Under the pieces are notes generated by a model. The model worked only from the letters and a program-made list of their open reading frames with translations, did not search any database and was not told where the DNA came from. From DATHBD01 sp035296325 (GTDB lineage Bacteria; Actinomycetota; Actinomycetes; Mycobacteriales; Micromonosporaceae): a stretch of DNA of 64,000 nt. The first letter of the stretch is position 1. Each line of letters starts with the position of its first letter. A program made the translations under genes and the position numbers. The stretch lies in contig DATHBD010000060.1 in the NCBI GenBank assembly GCA_035296325.1, positions 124,001-188,000 of the forward strand, given 5' to 3'. Shown here piece after piece: positions 16,337-24,661 of the stretch.

Positions 16337-17110
16337 CTACAGCACCCGGGTGACCCGCTCCGCGGCTACCCGCCCGGCGACGGCGCCCGGGGCGAGGTTG
16401 GCGCACAGCACCACCGAGGCGCCGGCCGCCAGGGGCGCCAGCAGCCACTTGACCGGATGCTCAAACCCGGTGGCGTCGATCAGCAGCCGATCGCCCGCGC
16501 GCAGGTCGAGCACGGCTGCGTAGTCGGCGGCGAGGTTGCCCCACTGCCGGTAGGTGGCGCCGTCGACGCTCGCCGCGTCGCCCGACCCGAGCAGCGCGGC
16601 GGCCGGCAAGGATTCCGGGTACCGGCGCACCTCGGCGATGTAGTCCCGGTATCCCGCGGGTACCTCCGGCATGGACGCGCCGTTGCGCTCCAGCCCCAGC
16701 ACGAACCGGTGATCCGCGGCAGGCACGTCCTCAAGCCAGTCATCGAGTCGGACACTCGAGACGAAGGTCACGTCGAACGGCTCGTGCACGCCCGGCCCGA
16801 GCGCCGGCAACCCGGCTGTAGCGGTCGGGCGGAAGGACATCGCCACGCCGACCGACCACGCGCCTAGCAGCACCGCGGCGGTCTGCCAGTGCGGGGGCAG
16901 CAGCACCGCGGCCCGACTGCCGACGTCGAGCCCGCACCCGGCGCGGAGCAGGCCCGCGGTCCGGGCCGCCCACCCGCCCAGGGCGACCGCCGACAGCTCC
17001 GTCCGTTCCCCGGTCGCGTCGTCGTAGAAGGTCAGCAGCGGACCGCCGGGATGGGCGGCCGCGGCGCCGGCCAACAGCGCCGGTACGCCGGTCGGAGCGG
17101 TTACGTCCAT
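16337..17110 (-). CDS. TIGR03089 family protein (AMP-ligase-like, truncated fold)
   Basis: The 257-aa protein resembles the N-terminal half of acyl-AMP ligases (LLTFYDDATGERTELSAVAL, AAVLLPPHWQTAAVLLGAWSVG) but is too short for a full adenylating enzyme, as is normal for TIGR03089. Its role is not known. It is the third gene of an xseA-xseB-TIGR03089 unit: its ATG overlaps the xseB stop as TGATG, and a GTG one codon earlier is an alternative start. Confidence 0.8.
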   Translation of the reverse strand: MDVTAPTGVPALLAGAAAAHPGGPLLTFYDDATGERTELSAVALGGWAARTAGLLRAGCGLDVGSRAAVLLPPHWQTAAVLLGAWSVGVAMSFRPTATAGLPALGPGVHEPFDVTFVSSVRLDDWLEDVPAADHRFVLGLERNGASMPEVPAGYRDYIAEVRRYPESLPAAALLGSGDAASVDGATYRQWGNLAADYAAVLDLRAGDRLLIDATGFEHPVKWLLAPLAAGASVVLCANLAPGAVAGRVAAERVTRVL

Positions 17111-17319
17111 CACGTGGGCGGCGTCTCCCGTGTGGCCCGGGCGGCATCCAGCCGGGCCCGGGCGTTGTCCAGCCAGCCCTGGCAGATCACCGCCAGTGCC
17201 TCGCCGCGCTCCCAGAGCGCCAGGGACTCCTCGAGGGTGCCGCCGCCGGACTCCAGCCGCTCGACGACGGTCGCCAGCTCGGCGCGCGCCTGCTCGTATG
17301 TCAGTTCAGGGGTACTCAT
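17110..17319 (-). CDS. xseB: Exodeoxyribonuclease VII small subunit
   Basis: The 69-aa helical protein has the XseB pattern LTYEQARAELATVVERLESG and LEESLALWERGEALA. It joins several copies to one XseA in the single-strand-specific nuclease that degrades DNA to short oligonucleotides. Its ATG overlaps the xseA stop (ATGA), so the subunits are translationally coupled. Confidence 0.95.
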   Translation of the reverse strand: MSTPELTYEQARAELATVVERLESGGGTLEESLALWERGEALAVICQGWLDNARARLDAARATRETPPT

Positions 17320-18551
17320 GACGCAGCCACCCTAGCGCCCAGCGTGCCGGCCGCCAGCCGGATCCGCAGCGGGTCGCCGTCGGTCACCTCGGCGGCGTCG
17401 CGGAGCACGGCGCCGTCCGGGCCGTGCACGATGGCGTACCCCCGCTGCAACGTCGCCGCGGGGGAGAGCGCGCGCAGCCGCGCCAGCGTGTGCTCAAGCT
17501 CGGTGCCGGCCCGATCCAGGCGGTGCGCCAGGCAGCGCCCGGCGCGCTCGTGCAGCGCCGCGACATCGATCGCCCGCTGTTCGACCAGCGCATCGGGCCG
17601 GGCCAACGACGGCCGGGACCGGATCGCGTCCAGGCGGTGCTGCTCCCGGTCGATGTGCTGGCGCACCGCCCGGTCCAGCCGGTGCCGGGCGTGCGCCATC
17701 AGGCGCGTCTCCTCGGCCAGATCGGGTACCACCCGCTTCGCCGCGTCGGTCGGCGTGGAGGCCCGCGCGTCGGCGACGAAGTCCACAAGCGGGGCATCTA
17801 TCTCGTGCCCCACCGCGGAGACCACCGGCGTACCGCAGGCGAACACCGCGCGACACAGCGCCTCGTCGGAGAAGGGGAGCAGGTCCTCGGTCGATCCACC
17901 GCCCCGGGCCAGGATGATCACGTCGATCGTCGGGTCGGCGTCCAGCACCGCCAGCGCGTCCATAATCTGCGGGACCGCCGACGGCCCCTGCACCGCCACG
18001 TTGATCACCCGGAAGTCCACGCCCGGCCAGCGTCGGTGCACGTTGGTGCGGACATCCCGCTCGGCGGCACTGGCCCGTCCGGTGATCAGCCCGATCCGGC
18101 CGGGCAGGAAGGGCAGTCGCCGCTTACGCGCCGGGTCGAAGAGCCCTTCCGCACCCAGCAGCTTCTTGAGCCGCTCGATCCTCGCCAGCAGTTCACCCAG
18201 ACCGACCTGCCGGACCTCGTCCGCCCGCAGGCTCAGGGTGCCCCGCCCGGCGTAGAAGTCCGGCTTCGCGTGGACCAGGATCCGTGCTCCCTCGTTGAGC
18301 TGCGGAGCGCCCAGGTCCAGGACGTCGCGGTTGGTGGTGACGGTGAGGCTGAGGTCCGCGGACGGGTCGCGCAGCGTGAGGAACACCGTGCTGGCGCCGG
18401 GGCGTCGGGTGATCTGCGCCACCTGCCCGTCCACCCACACCCAGCCCAGCCGGGCGATCCAGGCACCGATCTTCTGGCTCACCACGCGCACCGGCCAGGG
18501 CTGCTCGGGCGACGATTTCAGCTCGGTCGGCACGGTTGTCGGTTCGGTCAC
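17316..18551 (-). CDS. xseA: Exodeoxyribonuclease VII large subunit
   Basis: The 411-aa protein has an N-terminal OB fold (VWVDGQVAQITRRPGASTVFLTLRD) and the catalytic domain with LPFLPGRIGLITGRASAAERD, VQGPSAVPQIMDAL, ILARGGGSTEDLLPFSDEAL and GHEIDAPLVDFVADARASTPTDAA. It forms exonuclease VII with XseB. The GTG at 18551 is preferred over longer frames because TAGGGT lies exactly 7 nt upstream, and the length matches the family. Confidence 0.96.
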   Translation of the reverse strand: MTEPTTVPTELKSSPEQPWPVRVVSQKIGAWIARLGWVWVDGQVAQITRRPGASTVFLTLRDPSADLSLTVTTNRDVLDLGAPQLNEGARILVHAKPDFYAGRGTLSLRADEVRQVGLGELLARIERLKKLLGAEGLFDPARKRRLPFLPGRIGLITGRASAAERDVRTNVHRRWPGVDFRVINVAVQGPSAVPQIMDALAVLDADPTIDVIILARGGGSTEDLLPFSDEALCRAVFACGTPVVSAVGHEIDAPLVDFVADARASTPTDAAKRVVPDLAEETRLMAHARHRLDRAVRQHIDREQHRLDAIRSRPSLARPDALVEQRAIDVAALHERAGRCLAHRLDRAGTELEHTLARLRALSPAATLQRGYAIVHGPDGAVLRDAAEVTDGDPLRIRLAAGTLGARVAAS

Positions 18552-18558
18552 GGGTTCA

Positions 18559-18619
18559 ACCCTATGTGGCAGGGGTGACTGTGCTGGCCCGACGGGTATG
18601 GCGGATCTGCCCGTACCAT
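18559..18619. promoter_or_regulatory. Divergent leaderless promoters for xseA and ispH
   Basis: Leftward TAGGGT (18564-18559) is 7 nt before the xseA GTG; rightward TACCAT (18614-18619) is 7 nt before the ispH GTG. The two -10 boxes face away across about 49 bp. The ATG inside TACCATG is not the ispH start. Confidence 0.65.
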
Positions 18620-18626
18620 GGGCGGC

Positions 18627-19595
18627 GTGGCTGACCACACTGCTCCGAAGCGGGTCCTGCTCGCCAAGCCGCGCGGCTACTGCGCCGGCGTGGACCGCGC
18701 TGTCCAGACCGTCGAGGAGGCGCTGAAGCTCTACGGCGCTCCGGTCTACGTCCGCAAGGAAATCGTGCACAACCGGCACGTGGTCCGCAGCCTGCAGGAC
18801 CGCGGCGCGATCTTCGTCGAGGAGAACGCCGAGGTCCCGCCGGGCTCGACCGTGGTCTTCTCGGCCCACGGCGTCGCGCCGGAGGTGCACGACCAGGCCC
18901 GGGAGCGCTCGCTCAGGGCGATCGACGCCACCTGCCCGCTGGTGACGAAGGTGCACCAGGAGGCGCGGCGGTTCGCCGCCGAGGACTACGACATCCTGCT
19001 GATCGGGCACGACGGGCACGAAGAGGTGATCGGCACCGCGGGCGAGGCGCCGGCGCACATCCAGCTGGTGGACGGCCCGGACGGGGCGGACCGGGTGACC
19101 GTGCGTGATCCGGCCAAGGTCGTCTGGCTGTCGCAGACCACGCTGTCGGTGGACGAGACGATGGAGACCGTGGATCGGCTCAAGCTGCGGCTGCCGATGC
19201 TGCAGGCGCCGCCAAGCGACGACATCTGCTACGCCACCTCCAACCGCCAGCTCGCGGTCAAGGCGATCGCGCCGGAGTGTGACGTCGTGATCGTGGTGGG
19301 TTCGCAGAACTCCTCCAACTCCCAGCGCCTGCGCGAGGTCGCCGTCGACGCCGGCGCGCGCGCCTCGTACCTGGTCGACTACGCCTCCGAGATCCGCGAG
19401 GAGTGGGTGGCCGGCGCGCGCACGGTCGGGTTGACCTCGGGCGCGTCTGTGCCCGAGCTACTGGTCACCGACGTGATCGACTGGTTGGCCGCCCGCGGCT
19501 TCACCCACGTGGACGAGGTGGAGACCGCGCAGGAGAAGCTGGTCTTCTCGCTGCCGCAGGAGCTCAAACGGGACATGCGGGCCGCCGCCGGTTAA
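18627..19595 (+). CDS. ispH: 4-hydroxy-3-methylbut-2-enyl diphosphate reductase
   Basis: IspH is the last enzyme of the MEP pathway and makes IPP and DMAPP with a [4Fe-4S] cluster. The three cluster cysteines are in PRGYCAGVDRA, IDATCPLVTKVH and DDICYATSNRQ, and the TSGASVPELLV loop is present. I place the start at GTG 18627 (322 aa), 7 nt behind TACCAT, instead of the ATG at 18618 that is part of the -10. Its products feed the prenyl synthase at 5.7 kb. The stop overlaps the rmuC stop tail to tail. Confidence 0.97.
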   Translation: MADHTAPKRVLLAKPRGYCAGVDRAVQTVEEALKLYGAPVYVRKEIVHNRHVVRSLQDRGAIFVEENAEVPPGSTVVFSAHGVAPEVHDQARERSLRAIDATCPLVTKVHQEARRFAAEDYDILLIGHDGHEEVIGTAGEAPAHIQLVDGPDGADRVTVRDPAKVVWLSQTTLSVDETMETVDRLKLRLPMLQAPPSDDICYATSNRQLAVKAIAPECDVVIVVGSQNSSNSQRLREVAVDAGARASYLVDYASEIREEWVAGARTVGLTSGASVPELLVTDVIDWLAARGFTHVDEVETAQEKLVFSLPQELKRDMRAAAG

Positions 19596-20797
19596 TTCCG
19601 GCCGGGCCGGTAGTCGCCGGCGGGCCGCTCCGGATCCGCGCCGACATCGGCGAGCAGCGCCTGATACTCGCTGTCCACCAGCTCCGGGGCCTGTACCTGG
19701 CGCGGTGCTGTCTCGACCTGCGCCGGGGTGGGCAGCGGCTCCCCGGACACGCCCAGCTCGGCCAACCGCCTGGCACTGACCAGCACCCGCGCCTCGAGCG
19801 AGCCGACCGTCTTGTTGTACGACGTGACCGCGCTGCCCAGCGACGTGCCGACCTTGGCCAGGTGCTCGCCCATGGTCGACAGGCGCTGGTAGAGCTCCCG
19901 GCCGAGCGCGTGCACCACCACGGCGTTGCGGGTCAGCGCCTCCTGCCGCCACGAGTACGCCACCGTGCGGAGCAGGGCGACCAGCGTCGCCGGCGTGGCC
20001 AGCACGACGTTCCGGGCGAACGCGTGCTCCAGCAGGCTGGGATCGCGCTGCAGCGCGGCGTCGAGGAACGGGTCGGCCGGCAGGAACAGCACCACGAACT
20101 CCGGTGTCGGCGCGAACGCGGCCCAGTAGGACTTGGCGGCCAGGGCGTCCACGTGCCCGCGCAGGTGCCGGGCGTGCTGGGCGAGGTGGTGGTCCCGGCC
20201 GGACTCCTCGCGCGCCTCCATCGCGGACAGGTACGCATCGAACGGCGCCTTCGCGTCCACCACCACCTGCCGCCCGCCGTGCATGCGCACCACCAGATCC
20301 GGCCGGACCATGCCGGTGTCGGCCTGGGCGCTCACCTGCTCGGAGAAGTCGCAGTGCTCCAGCATGCCGGCCGCCTCCACGATCCGGCGCAACTGGTGCT
20401 CGCCCCATCGACCGCGCACCTGGGGAGCGCGCAGCGCCGACACCAACTGCCGGGTCTCGGTGCGCAGCTCGCCGGAGACCTCGTGCATCGACCGCACCTG
20501 CTCGCGCAGTGCCTCGTACGCCCCGACCCGCTCCTTCTCCAGGTCACTGACCCGGTGCTCATAGCGCTGCAGGGCCTCGTGCAGCGGCATGACCGCGTCG
20601 GCCACCGCATCCTGGGTCTGGCCCCGCGCCTCCAGGGTGAGCGCCCGCAGGGACGCCTCCAGCCGGGCCTCGCCATCGCGGGTGGCCTGCAGCGTCGCTT
20701 CCAGCCGGGCGATGTCGGCACCGGCCCGGAGCCGGGCGACAAGCCACCCCAGCACGGCGCCGAGCGCCACCCCCACCAGAACCAGGACTACAGCCAC
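19592..20797 (-). CDS. rmuC: RmuC-family DNA recombination protein
   Basis: The 401-aa protein has one N-terminal membrane helix (residues 2-22), a coiled coil (25-110) and the RmuC nuclease-like core: GRWGEHQLRRIVEAAGM, RPDLVVRMHGGRQVVVDAKAP and EFVVLFLPADPFLDAAL. The DAK motif is typical of the PD-(D/E)XK-like fold. RmuC limits inversions at short inverted repeats in E. coli and has been linked to defence. The GTG has CATGAT 7 nt upstream and no Shine-Dalgarno. Confidence 0.93.
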   Translation of the reverse strand: MAVVLVLVGVALGAVLGWLVARLRAGADIARLEATLQATRDGEARLEASLRALTLEARGQTQDAVADAVMPLHEALQRYEHRVSDLEKERVGAYEALREQVRSMHEVSGELRTETRQLVSALRAPQVRGRWGEHQLRRIVEAAGMLEHCDFSEQVSAQADTGMVRPDLVVRMHGGRQVVVDAKAPFDAYLSAMEAREESGRDHHLAQHARHLRGHVDALAAKSYWAAFAPTPEFVVLFLPADPFLDAALQRDPSLLEHAFARNVVLATPATLVALLRTVAYSWRQEALTRNAVVVHALGRELYQRLSTMGEHLAKVGTSLGSAVTSYNKTVGSLEARVLVSARRLAELGVSGEPLPTPAQVETAPRQVQAPELVDSEYQALLADVGADPERPAGDYRPGRN

Positions 20798-20804
20798 GAG
20801 TCAG

Positions 20805-20889
20805 ATCATGACGCACCGGTACGACAGAACCCGGCAACCGCGACGGCGCCGCCCAGCGCAGGCGTGATCTAGCGGGACGTGGGTACCGT
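20805..20889. promoter_or_regulatory. Divergent leaderless promoters for rmuC and the Gly/Asp-tail membrane protein
   Basis: Leftward CATGAT (20810-20805) lies 7 nt before the rmuC GTG; rightward TACCGT (20884-20889) lies 7 nt before the ATG at 20897. Confidence 0.5.
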
Positions 20890-20896
20890 CGTAGGC

Positions 20897-21745
20897 ATGG
20901 AACTGCCGCTGCTACTGCTGGTACTGCTCGTCGGGATGGTAGGTCTCGTGGTGTTTCTCCGATTTGGACGGAAAAAGCGGGAGGCCCAGGCGCTGGCCGA
21001 CGCGCGCGAGGAGGCGCTGCGCTGGTACGAGCGGCTCGGCGGCCAGGTGATGAACCTCGCCGGCGACGACCCGGCGGTCAAGCAGGCGCTCGTCGACGCG
21101 GGCGAGCGCTACAACGCGGCCGGCAGCCAGCTTGAGCGGGCGACCAGCGTGCGGCAGTACGAGCTGGCACGGGAGACCGCGCTGGAGGGCCTGGCCTACG
21201 CCCGCGCCGCGCGGATCGCGCTCAACCTCGACCCGGGGCCGGACCTGCCCCCGCTCGCGGGCCAGCGCGCGGCCGGTGCGATCACCAAGGAGCGGGAGGT
21301 CGAGGTCCAGGGTCAGCACCTCAAGGCCAGTCCCCGCCCGCAGAGCGACACGCCGTACTACTACCCCGGTGGCAATGTGGCTGGCCGTCCGGTCCCGTCC
21401 GGCTGGTACTCCAACCCCTGGTGGAAGACCGCGCTGGTGGGCGGCGCCTGGGGTCTCGGATCGGTGTTGATGTTCAACGCGCTGCTGAGCCCGGCCTGGG
21501 GTGACACCGGGTACGACGCGGGGTTCCAGGACGGCGTCGAGCACGCCGACGGGCAGGACGGCGACGTCGGTGCCGACGGTGGCGGCGAGGGCGACGCCGC
21601 TGGGGCGTACGACGACGGCGGTGGTTATGACAGCGCGGGCTACGACAACGCGGGCTACGACACCGGCGGTGGGGACTGGGGTGGCGGCGGCGACTTTGGC
21701 GGCGGCGATTTCGGCGGCGGCGATTTCGGCGGCGGCGACTTCTAG
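20897..21745 (+). CDS. Membrane-anchored protein with Gly/Asp-rich repeat tail, function unknown
   Basis: The 282-aa protein has one N-terminal helix (residues 2-22, Leu-rich), a charged helical domain (28-115), a middle region with a Pro/Tyr patch (TPYYYPGGNVAG) and a second hydrophobic stretch (about 180-200), and ends in ~85 residues of Gly, Asp, Tyr and Ala finishing with four GGGDF repeats. I do not recognise the function; similar proteins occur in related actinobacteria. The tail resembles low-complexity, possibly cation-binding or phase-separating segments. The start at 20897 is set by TACCGT 7 nt upstream. The stop overlaps the convergent gene's stop by 4 bp. Confidence 0.75.
   Translation: MELPLLLLVLLVGMVGLVVFLRFGRKKREAQALADAREEALRWYERLGGQVMNLAGDDPAVKQALVDAGERYNAAGSQLERATSVRQYELARETALEGLAYARAARIALNLDPGPDLPPLAGQRAAGAITKEREVEVQGQHLKASPRPQSDTPYYYPGGNVAGRPVPSGWYSNPWWKTALVGGAWGLGSVLMFNALLSPAWGDTGYDAGFQDGVEHADGQDGDVGADGGGEGDAAGAYDDGGGYDSAGYDNAGYDTGGGDWGGGGDFGGGDFGGGDFGGGDF
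21683..21742 (+). repeat. Four tandem 15-bp units encoding GGGDF
   Basis: GGCGGCGGCGAYTTY occurs four times without interruption at the very 3' end of the gene, directly before the TAG. The copies differ only at synonymous third positions. Confidence 0.85.
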
Positions 21746-22323
21746 GAGGCCGTCCCCGCTGGTCCGCTCTGGACTGCCGGGGTCAGGGGGCGCGCCGGCG
21801 CCGTCCGTGCCGCGTATGACCGGGTGGCGACGAAGAGCCCCAGCCACCAGGGGATGAACTGCACGATGCCGTAGACGCCGGTCCACGGGTTGAAGATGCC
21901 GTGCGGGCTGCCCCACTGGACGAACATGAGCCCGATCGCGTAGATCGAGTACAGCAGTAGCAGGGTGGGGACCGCGTAGCCCGGGATCACCAGCAGGTAC
22001 CGGGGCACCCGGCGGCCGGCCAGCAACGGCACCCAGCGGGGGAAGACCAGGCCCCACGGCCGGATCAGCGCCAGGGACAGCACCGCCGCGAGCAGTGCCA
22101 TGCCGCACAGCGCGTACAGGTACAGGCCGCCGCCGTCCTGGTACCACTGGCGGAATCTCTCCTCGTCGGCGAGGACCGGGATCCCGAACGCCCACAGCAG
22201 GTGCAGCGGGATGAAGCCGACCACCGCGGCGGCGGCCGAGATGTAACCACCCAGCCGCGCGTTGCGGCTCGGTGGCCGGATGGCGGACACGTCGGTGGCG
22301 GACCGGTCGGCGGTGACGGTCAT
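21742..22323 (-). CDS. Polytopic membrane protein, function unknown
   Basis: The 193-aa protein has four to five membrane helices (GGYISAAAAVVGFIPLHLLWAFGIP, LYALCGMALLAAVLSLALI, LLVIPGYAVPTLLLLYSIYAIGLMF, FIPWWLGLFVATR). Charged loops and the length suggest a small integral membrane protein; I do not recognise the family with confidence. The ATG has GAAGGAG 6 nt upstream. It converges on the Gly/Asp-tail gene with overlapping stops. Confidence 0.75.
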   Translation of the reverse strand: MTVTADRSATDVSAIRPPSRNARLGGYISAAAAVVGFIPLHLLWAFGIPVLADEERFRQWYQDGGGLYLYALCGMALLAAVLSLALIRPWGLVFPRWVPLLAGRRVPRYLLVIPGYAVPTLLLLYSIYAIGLMFVQWGSPHGIFNPWTGVYGIVQFIPWWLGLFVATRSYAARTAPARPLTPAVQSGPAGTAS

Positions 22324-22477
22324 CGTGCTCCTTCGATGTGTCGGGACACTTCAGCGGGACGCTCTTGGCGCGGCCGACGCACCGGGACGTCTGATCCGGA
22401 CGATCTATGATCGCTGAACCTACCGTCGACCCGCCACCCCGCTCCGGGATCATGGAGACATCACCGGCTCCGGCGGG

Positions 22478-24523
22478 TCAGCGGCTCCGACGTGCGGTGG
22501 CGTAGGGGGGACGGCTGCGCTCCATGAGGGCCAGGTCCGACGCGGCTGCCCGGGCGAACGGGCTGCTCGGGCCCAGCAGCCGCGCGTACACGTCATGGGC
22601 GGTCCGGTACTCGACGATCGCCTCGTCGAAGCGCCCGAGATCGTGCAGCACGCTGGCCAGCCGGTGCCGGGACACCGCGGTGTCCAGATGGGCCGCGCCC
22701 AGCAGGCGCACCCGGCTGTTCAGCACCTGTCGGTGCTCGCGCTCGGCCTCCTCCAGCCGCCCGGCGTGGTGCAGCGCGGATGCCAGCAGGCTGCGGCTCA
22801 TCAGCGTGTCGCGATGTTCCGGCCCGAGCAGCTCGGCGCGGGCGCGCATGACCTTCTGGTGCTCCTCGATCGCGCGGTCCAGTTCACCCATGTCCTGGTA
22901 CACCTTCGCCAGGTTGCTGCGACTGATCAACGTCTCCTGATGCGTCTCGCCGAGCACCCTGGTACGCGCCTCGAGCACCCGCTGGTGCTCAGCCTCGGCC
23001 CGGGTCAGGTCACCGAGCTGGTGGTAGATCGTGGCGACGTGACTGCGGCTGGTCAGCGTGTCCGGGTCGTCGTCGCCGAGGATCCGCCCCCGGGCGATCA
23101 GCACGTCGTCGCACTCCACGAGTGCCTCGGCCAGCCGATCCAGATCGCGAAGAACTGTGGCGTGCTGGTCACGGGCGGCGAGGGTATCGGGGTCCTCCCG
23201 CCCGATCGCCCGCGTCCGGTAGTCGATGATGGCCCGGTAGGCGCTCTCTGCCTCCTGAAGGTGCCCCTGCCAGTGCAGGTCGGTCGCGTGCTGCCAGGCG
23301 GTCGCGTCGTCGTAGGCCGGCCGGGTGCCGGCCGGTGGCTTCTGCCCCGCCCCCGGAGCCGGCTCCGTCGTTGCGGCGGACACGCCCTGCCGGGCCTCCG
23401 GCGAGGGCTGCGGCTCCGGCTGCGGGTCAGCGGGCGCGTCGGCGCGTGACCCTCGGTCGGCCGGCGGCTCGGGCTGCGGCTCCGGCTCCGGCTCGGGCTC
23501 CGGCTCGGGCTGCGGCTCCGGCTCGGGCTGCGGCTCAGGCGCCGGCTCCGGTTCGGGCTGCGGCTGCGGCTCGGGCTCCGGCTCCCCGGTCCGGCCGTCG
23601 GGCGGCCCGGTCAACGGTGCGGTGTCGCCAGGCGGCTCGTCGGCGTCCGGACCGCGCCCCTGCATCGGGATCGTGCGGGCCGGGACCACCACCTCGGCGT
23701 CGTAGTCGTAGTCATCCGCGTCGGCGTCCGCGTCCGCGTCGGCGTCTTCGGCCCGTGGCGACGGCTCCACCCGCTGCGTCAGTTCCGGACGTCGCGGGGC
23801 GGGTAGCGCCCACCCACGCTCCTCGATGTCGGACCGGAGCCGGGACAGCGCCTCGGCGATGCGGTCCGCGGGGTCACCGATCCGCCACGGGATGGCGATC
23901 AGCGGCCGGTCGAGCCCCGCGCCGATGCGGTTGATCGAGCGGTGTGCCGGGTCCTCCACCGCCGAGTTCACCAGCACCAGCGCGGCGGCGTACCCGCCCG
24001 GTCCCAGGAGCATCTCGTGGTACGCCGCACGCAGCGGCGCGACCGCGAATCCGGTGCCGGCGCGGAAGTCCACAATGACCGGCAGGCTCGCCAGGATCAC
24101 CGGGCCGAGTGGATAGCCCAGCGTCGGGCGCAGTCGCAGGCCGGTGCGCTCGGCGGCGTCCTCAAGTGCGCCGAGTGCCGCCTGGTGGTAGGCGGCGGCG
24201 TCCGGCGCCTGCGCCCGTACCAGGTCGACCAGCATGTCGTACGCCGCCTCGTTGTCGCCGGCCCGCTGCGCCCGGGCCAGCCCGGTCCCCGGGGTCGGGC
24301 CGGCACCGCCGTCGGCGGACGCCGAGCCCGCCGACCGCCCGTCGACGGTGATCGCGCCGCCCGCCACGCCGGCGAGGCCCACCAGCAGGCCGCCGAGCAC
24401 CAGAGCGGCCGCGCCGGCGTCGCTCTGATAACGGAGCGTGGTGAGTACGCCCGCCGCAACCGCAGCCAGACCGATCAGCACGACTCCGAGCCGTGTCCCG
24501 GCACTCCAGCGTCCGCCTGTCAT
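22478..24523 (-). CDS. TPR protein with two N-terminal membrane helices and a Pro-Glu/Gln linker
   Basis: The 681-aa protein has two membrane helices (about 10-32 and 38-60), a domain of unknown type (about 85-250), a short Asp-Ala repeat (DADADADADD), a long PEPEPQ linker, and a C-terminal array of about six 42-residue tetratricopeptide repeats of the NB-ARC-associated kind (DPDTLTSRSHVATIYHQLGD and related). The TPR array should bind proteins on the cytoplasmic side; the linker sets it away from the membrane. No enzymatic motif is visible. GAGG lies 5 nt before the ATG. Confidence 0.85.
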   Translation of the reverse strand: MTGGRWSAGTRLGVVLIGLAAVAAGVLTTLRYQSDAGAAALVLGGLLVGLAGVAGGAITVDGRSAGSASADGGAGPTPGTGLARAQRAGDNEAAYDMLVDLVRAQAPDAAAYHQAALGALEDAAERTGLRLRPTLGYPLGPVILASLPVIVDFRAGTGFAVAPLRAAYHEMLLGPGGYAAALVLVNSAVEDPAHRSINRIGAGLDRPLIAIPWRIGDPADRIAEALSRLRSDIEERGWALPAPRRPELTQRVEPSPRAEDADADADADADDYDYDAEVVVPARTIPMQGRGPDADEPPGDTAPLTGPPDGRTGEPEPEPQPQPEPEPAPEPQPEPEPQPEPEPEPEPEPQPEPPADRGSRADAPADPQPEPQPSPEARQGVSAATTEPAPGAGQKPPAGTRPAYDDATAWQHATDLHWQGHLQEAESAYRAIIDYRTRAIGREDPDTLAARDQHATVLRDLDRLAEALVECDDVLIARGRILGDDDPDTLTSRSHVATIYHQLGDLTRAEAEHQRVLEARTRVLGETHQETLISRSNLAKVYQDMGELDRAIEEHQKVMRARAELLGPEHRDTLMSRSLLASALHHAGRLEEAEREHRQVLNSRVRLLGAAHLDTAVSRHRLASVLHDLGRFDEAIVEYRTAHDVYARLLGPSSPFARAAASDLALMERSRPPYATARRSR
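23467..23585 (-). repeat. 6-bp-period coding repeat (PEP/PQP linker)
   Basis: About 20 near-identical hexamers (GGCTCC, GGCTCG, GGCTGC on the plus strand) encode alternating Pro-Glu and Pro-Gln. Such repeats are prone to slippage, so linker length may vary between strains. A second hexamer run (GCGTCC/GCGTCG) near 23717-23745 encodes Asp-Ala. Confidence 0.8.
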
Positions 24524-24661
24524 CGATCCTCTTCTACGAGCGGTATCACTGCTACGTCAGCGCGTATATCCGCAGCGTGACCGAAGTCTCGCATGCCCGA
24601 TGGTTCCAACGGTAGGTCACCTTCGGTGGTACGGCATGAGAGTCGATTCACGTCATCCGCC

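Noticed and set aside
18549..18566. tRNA T-loop-like GGTTCAACCC
   Set aside because: It is the xseA start and its promoter read on the plus strand; no cloverleaf can be built around it.
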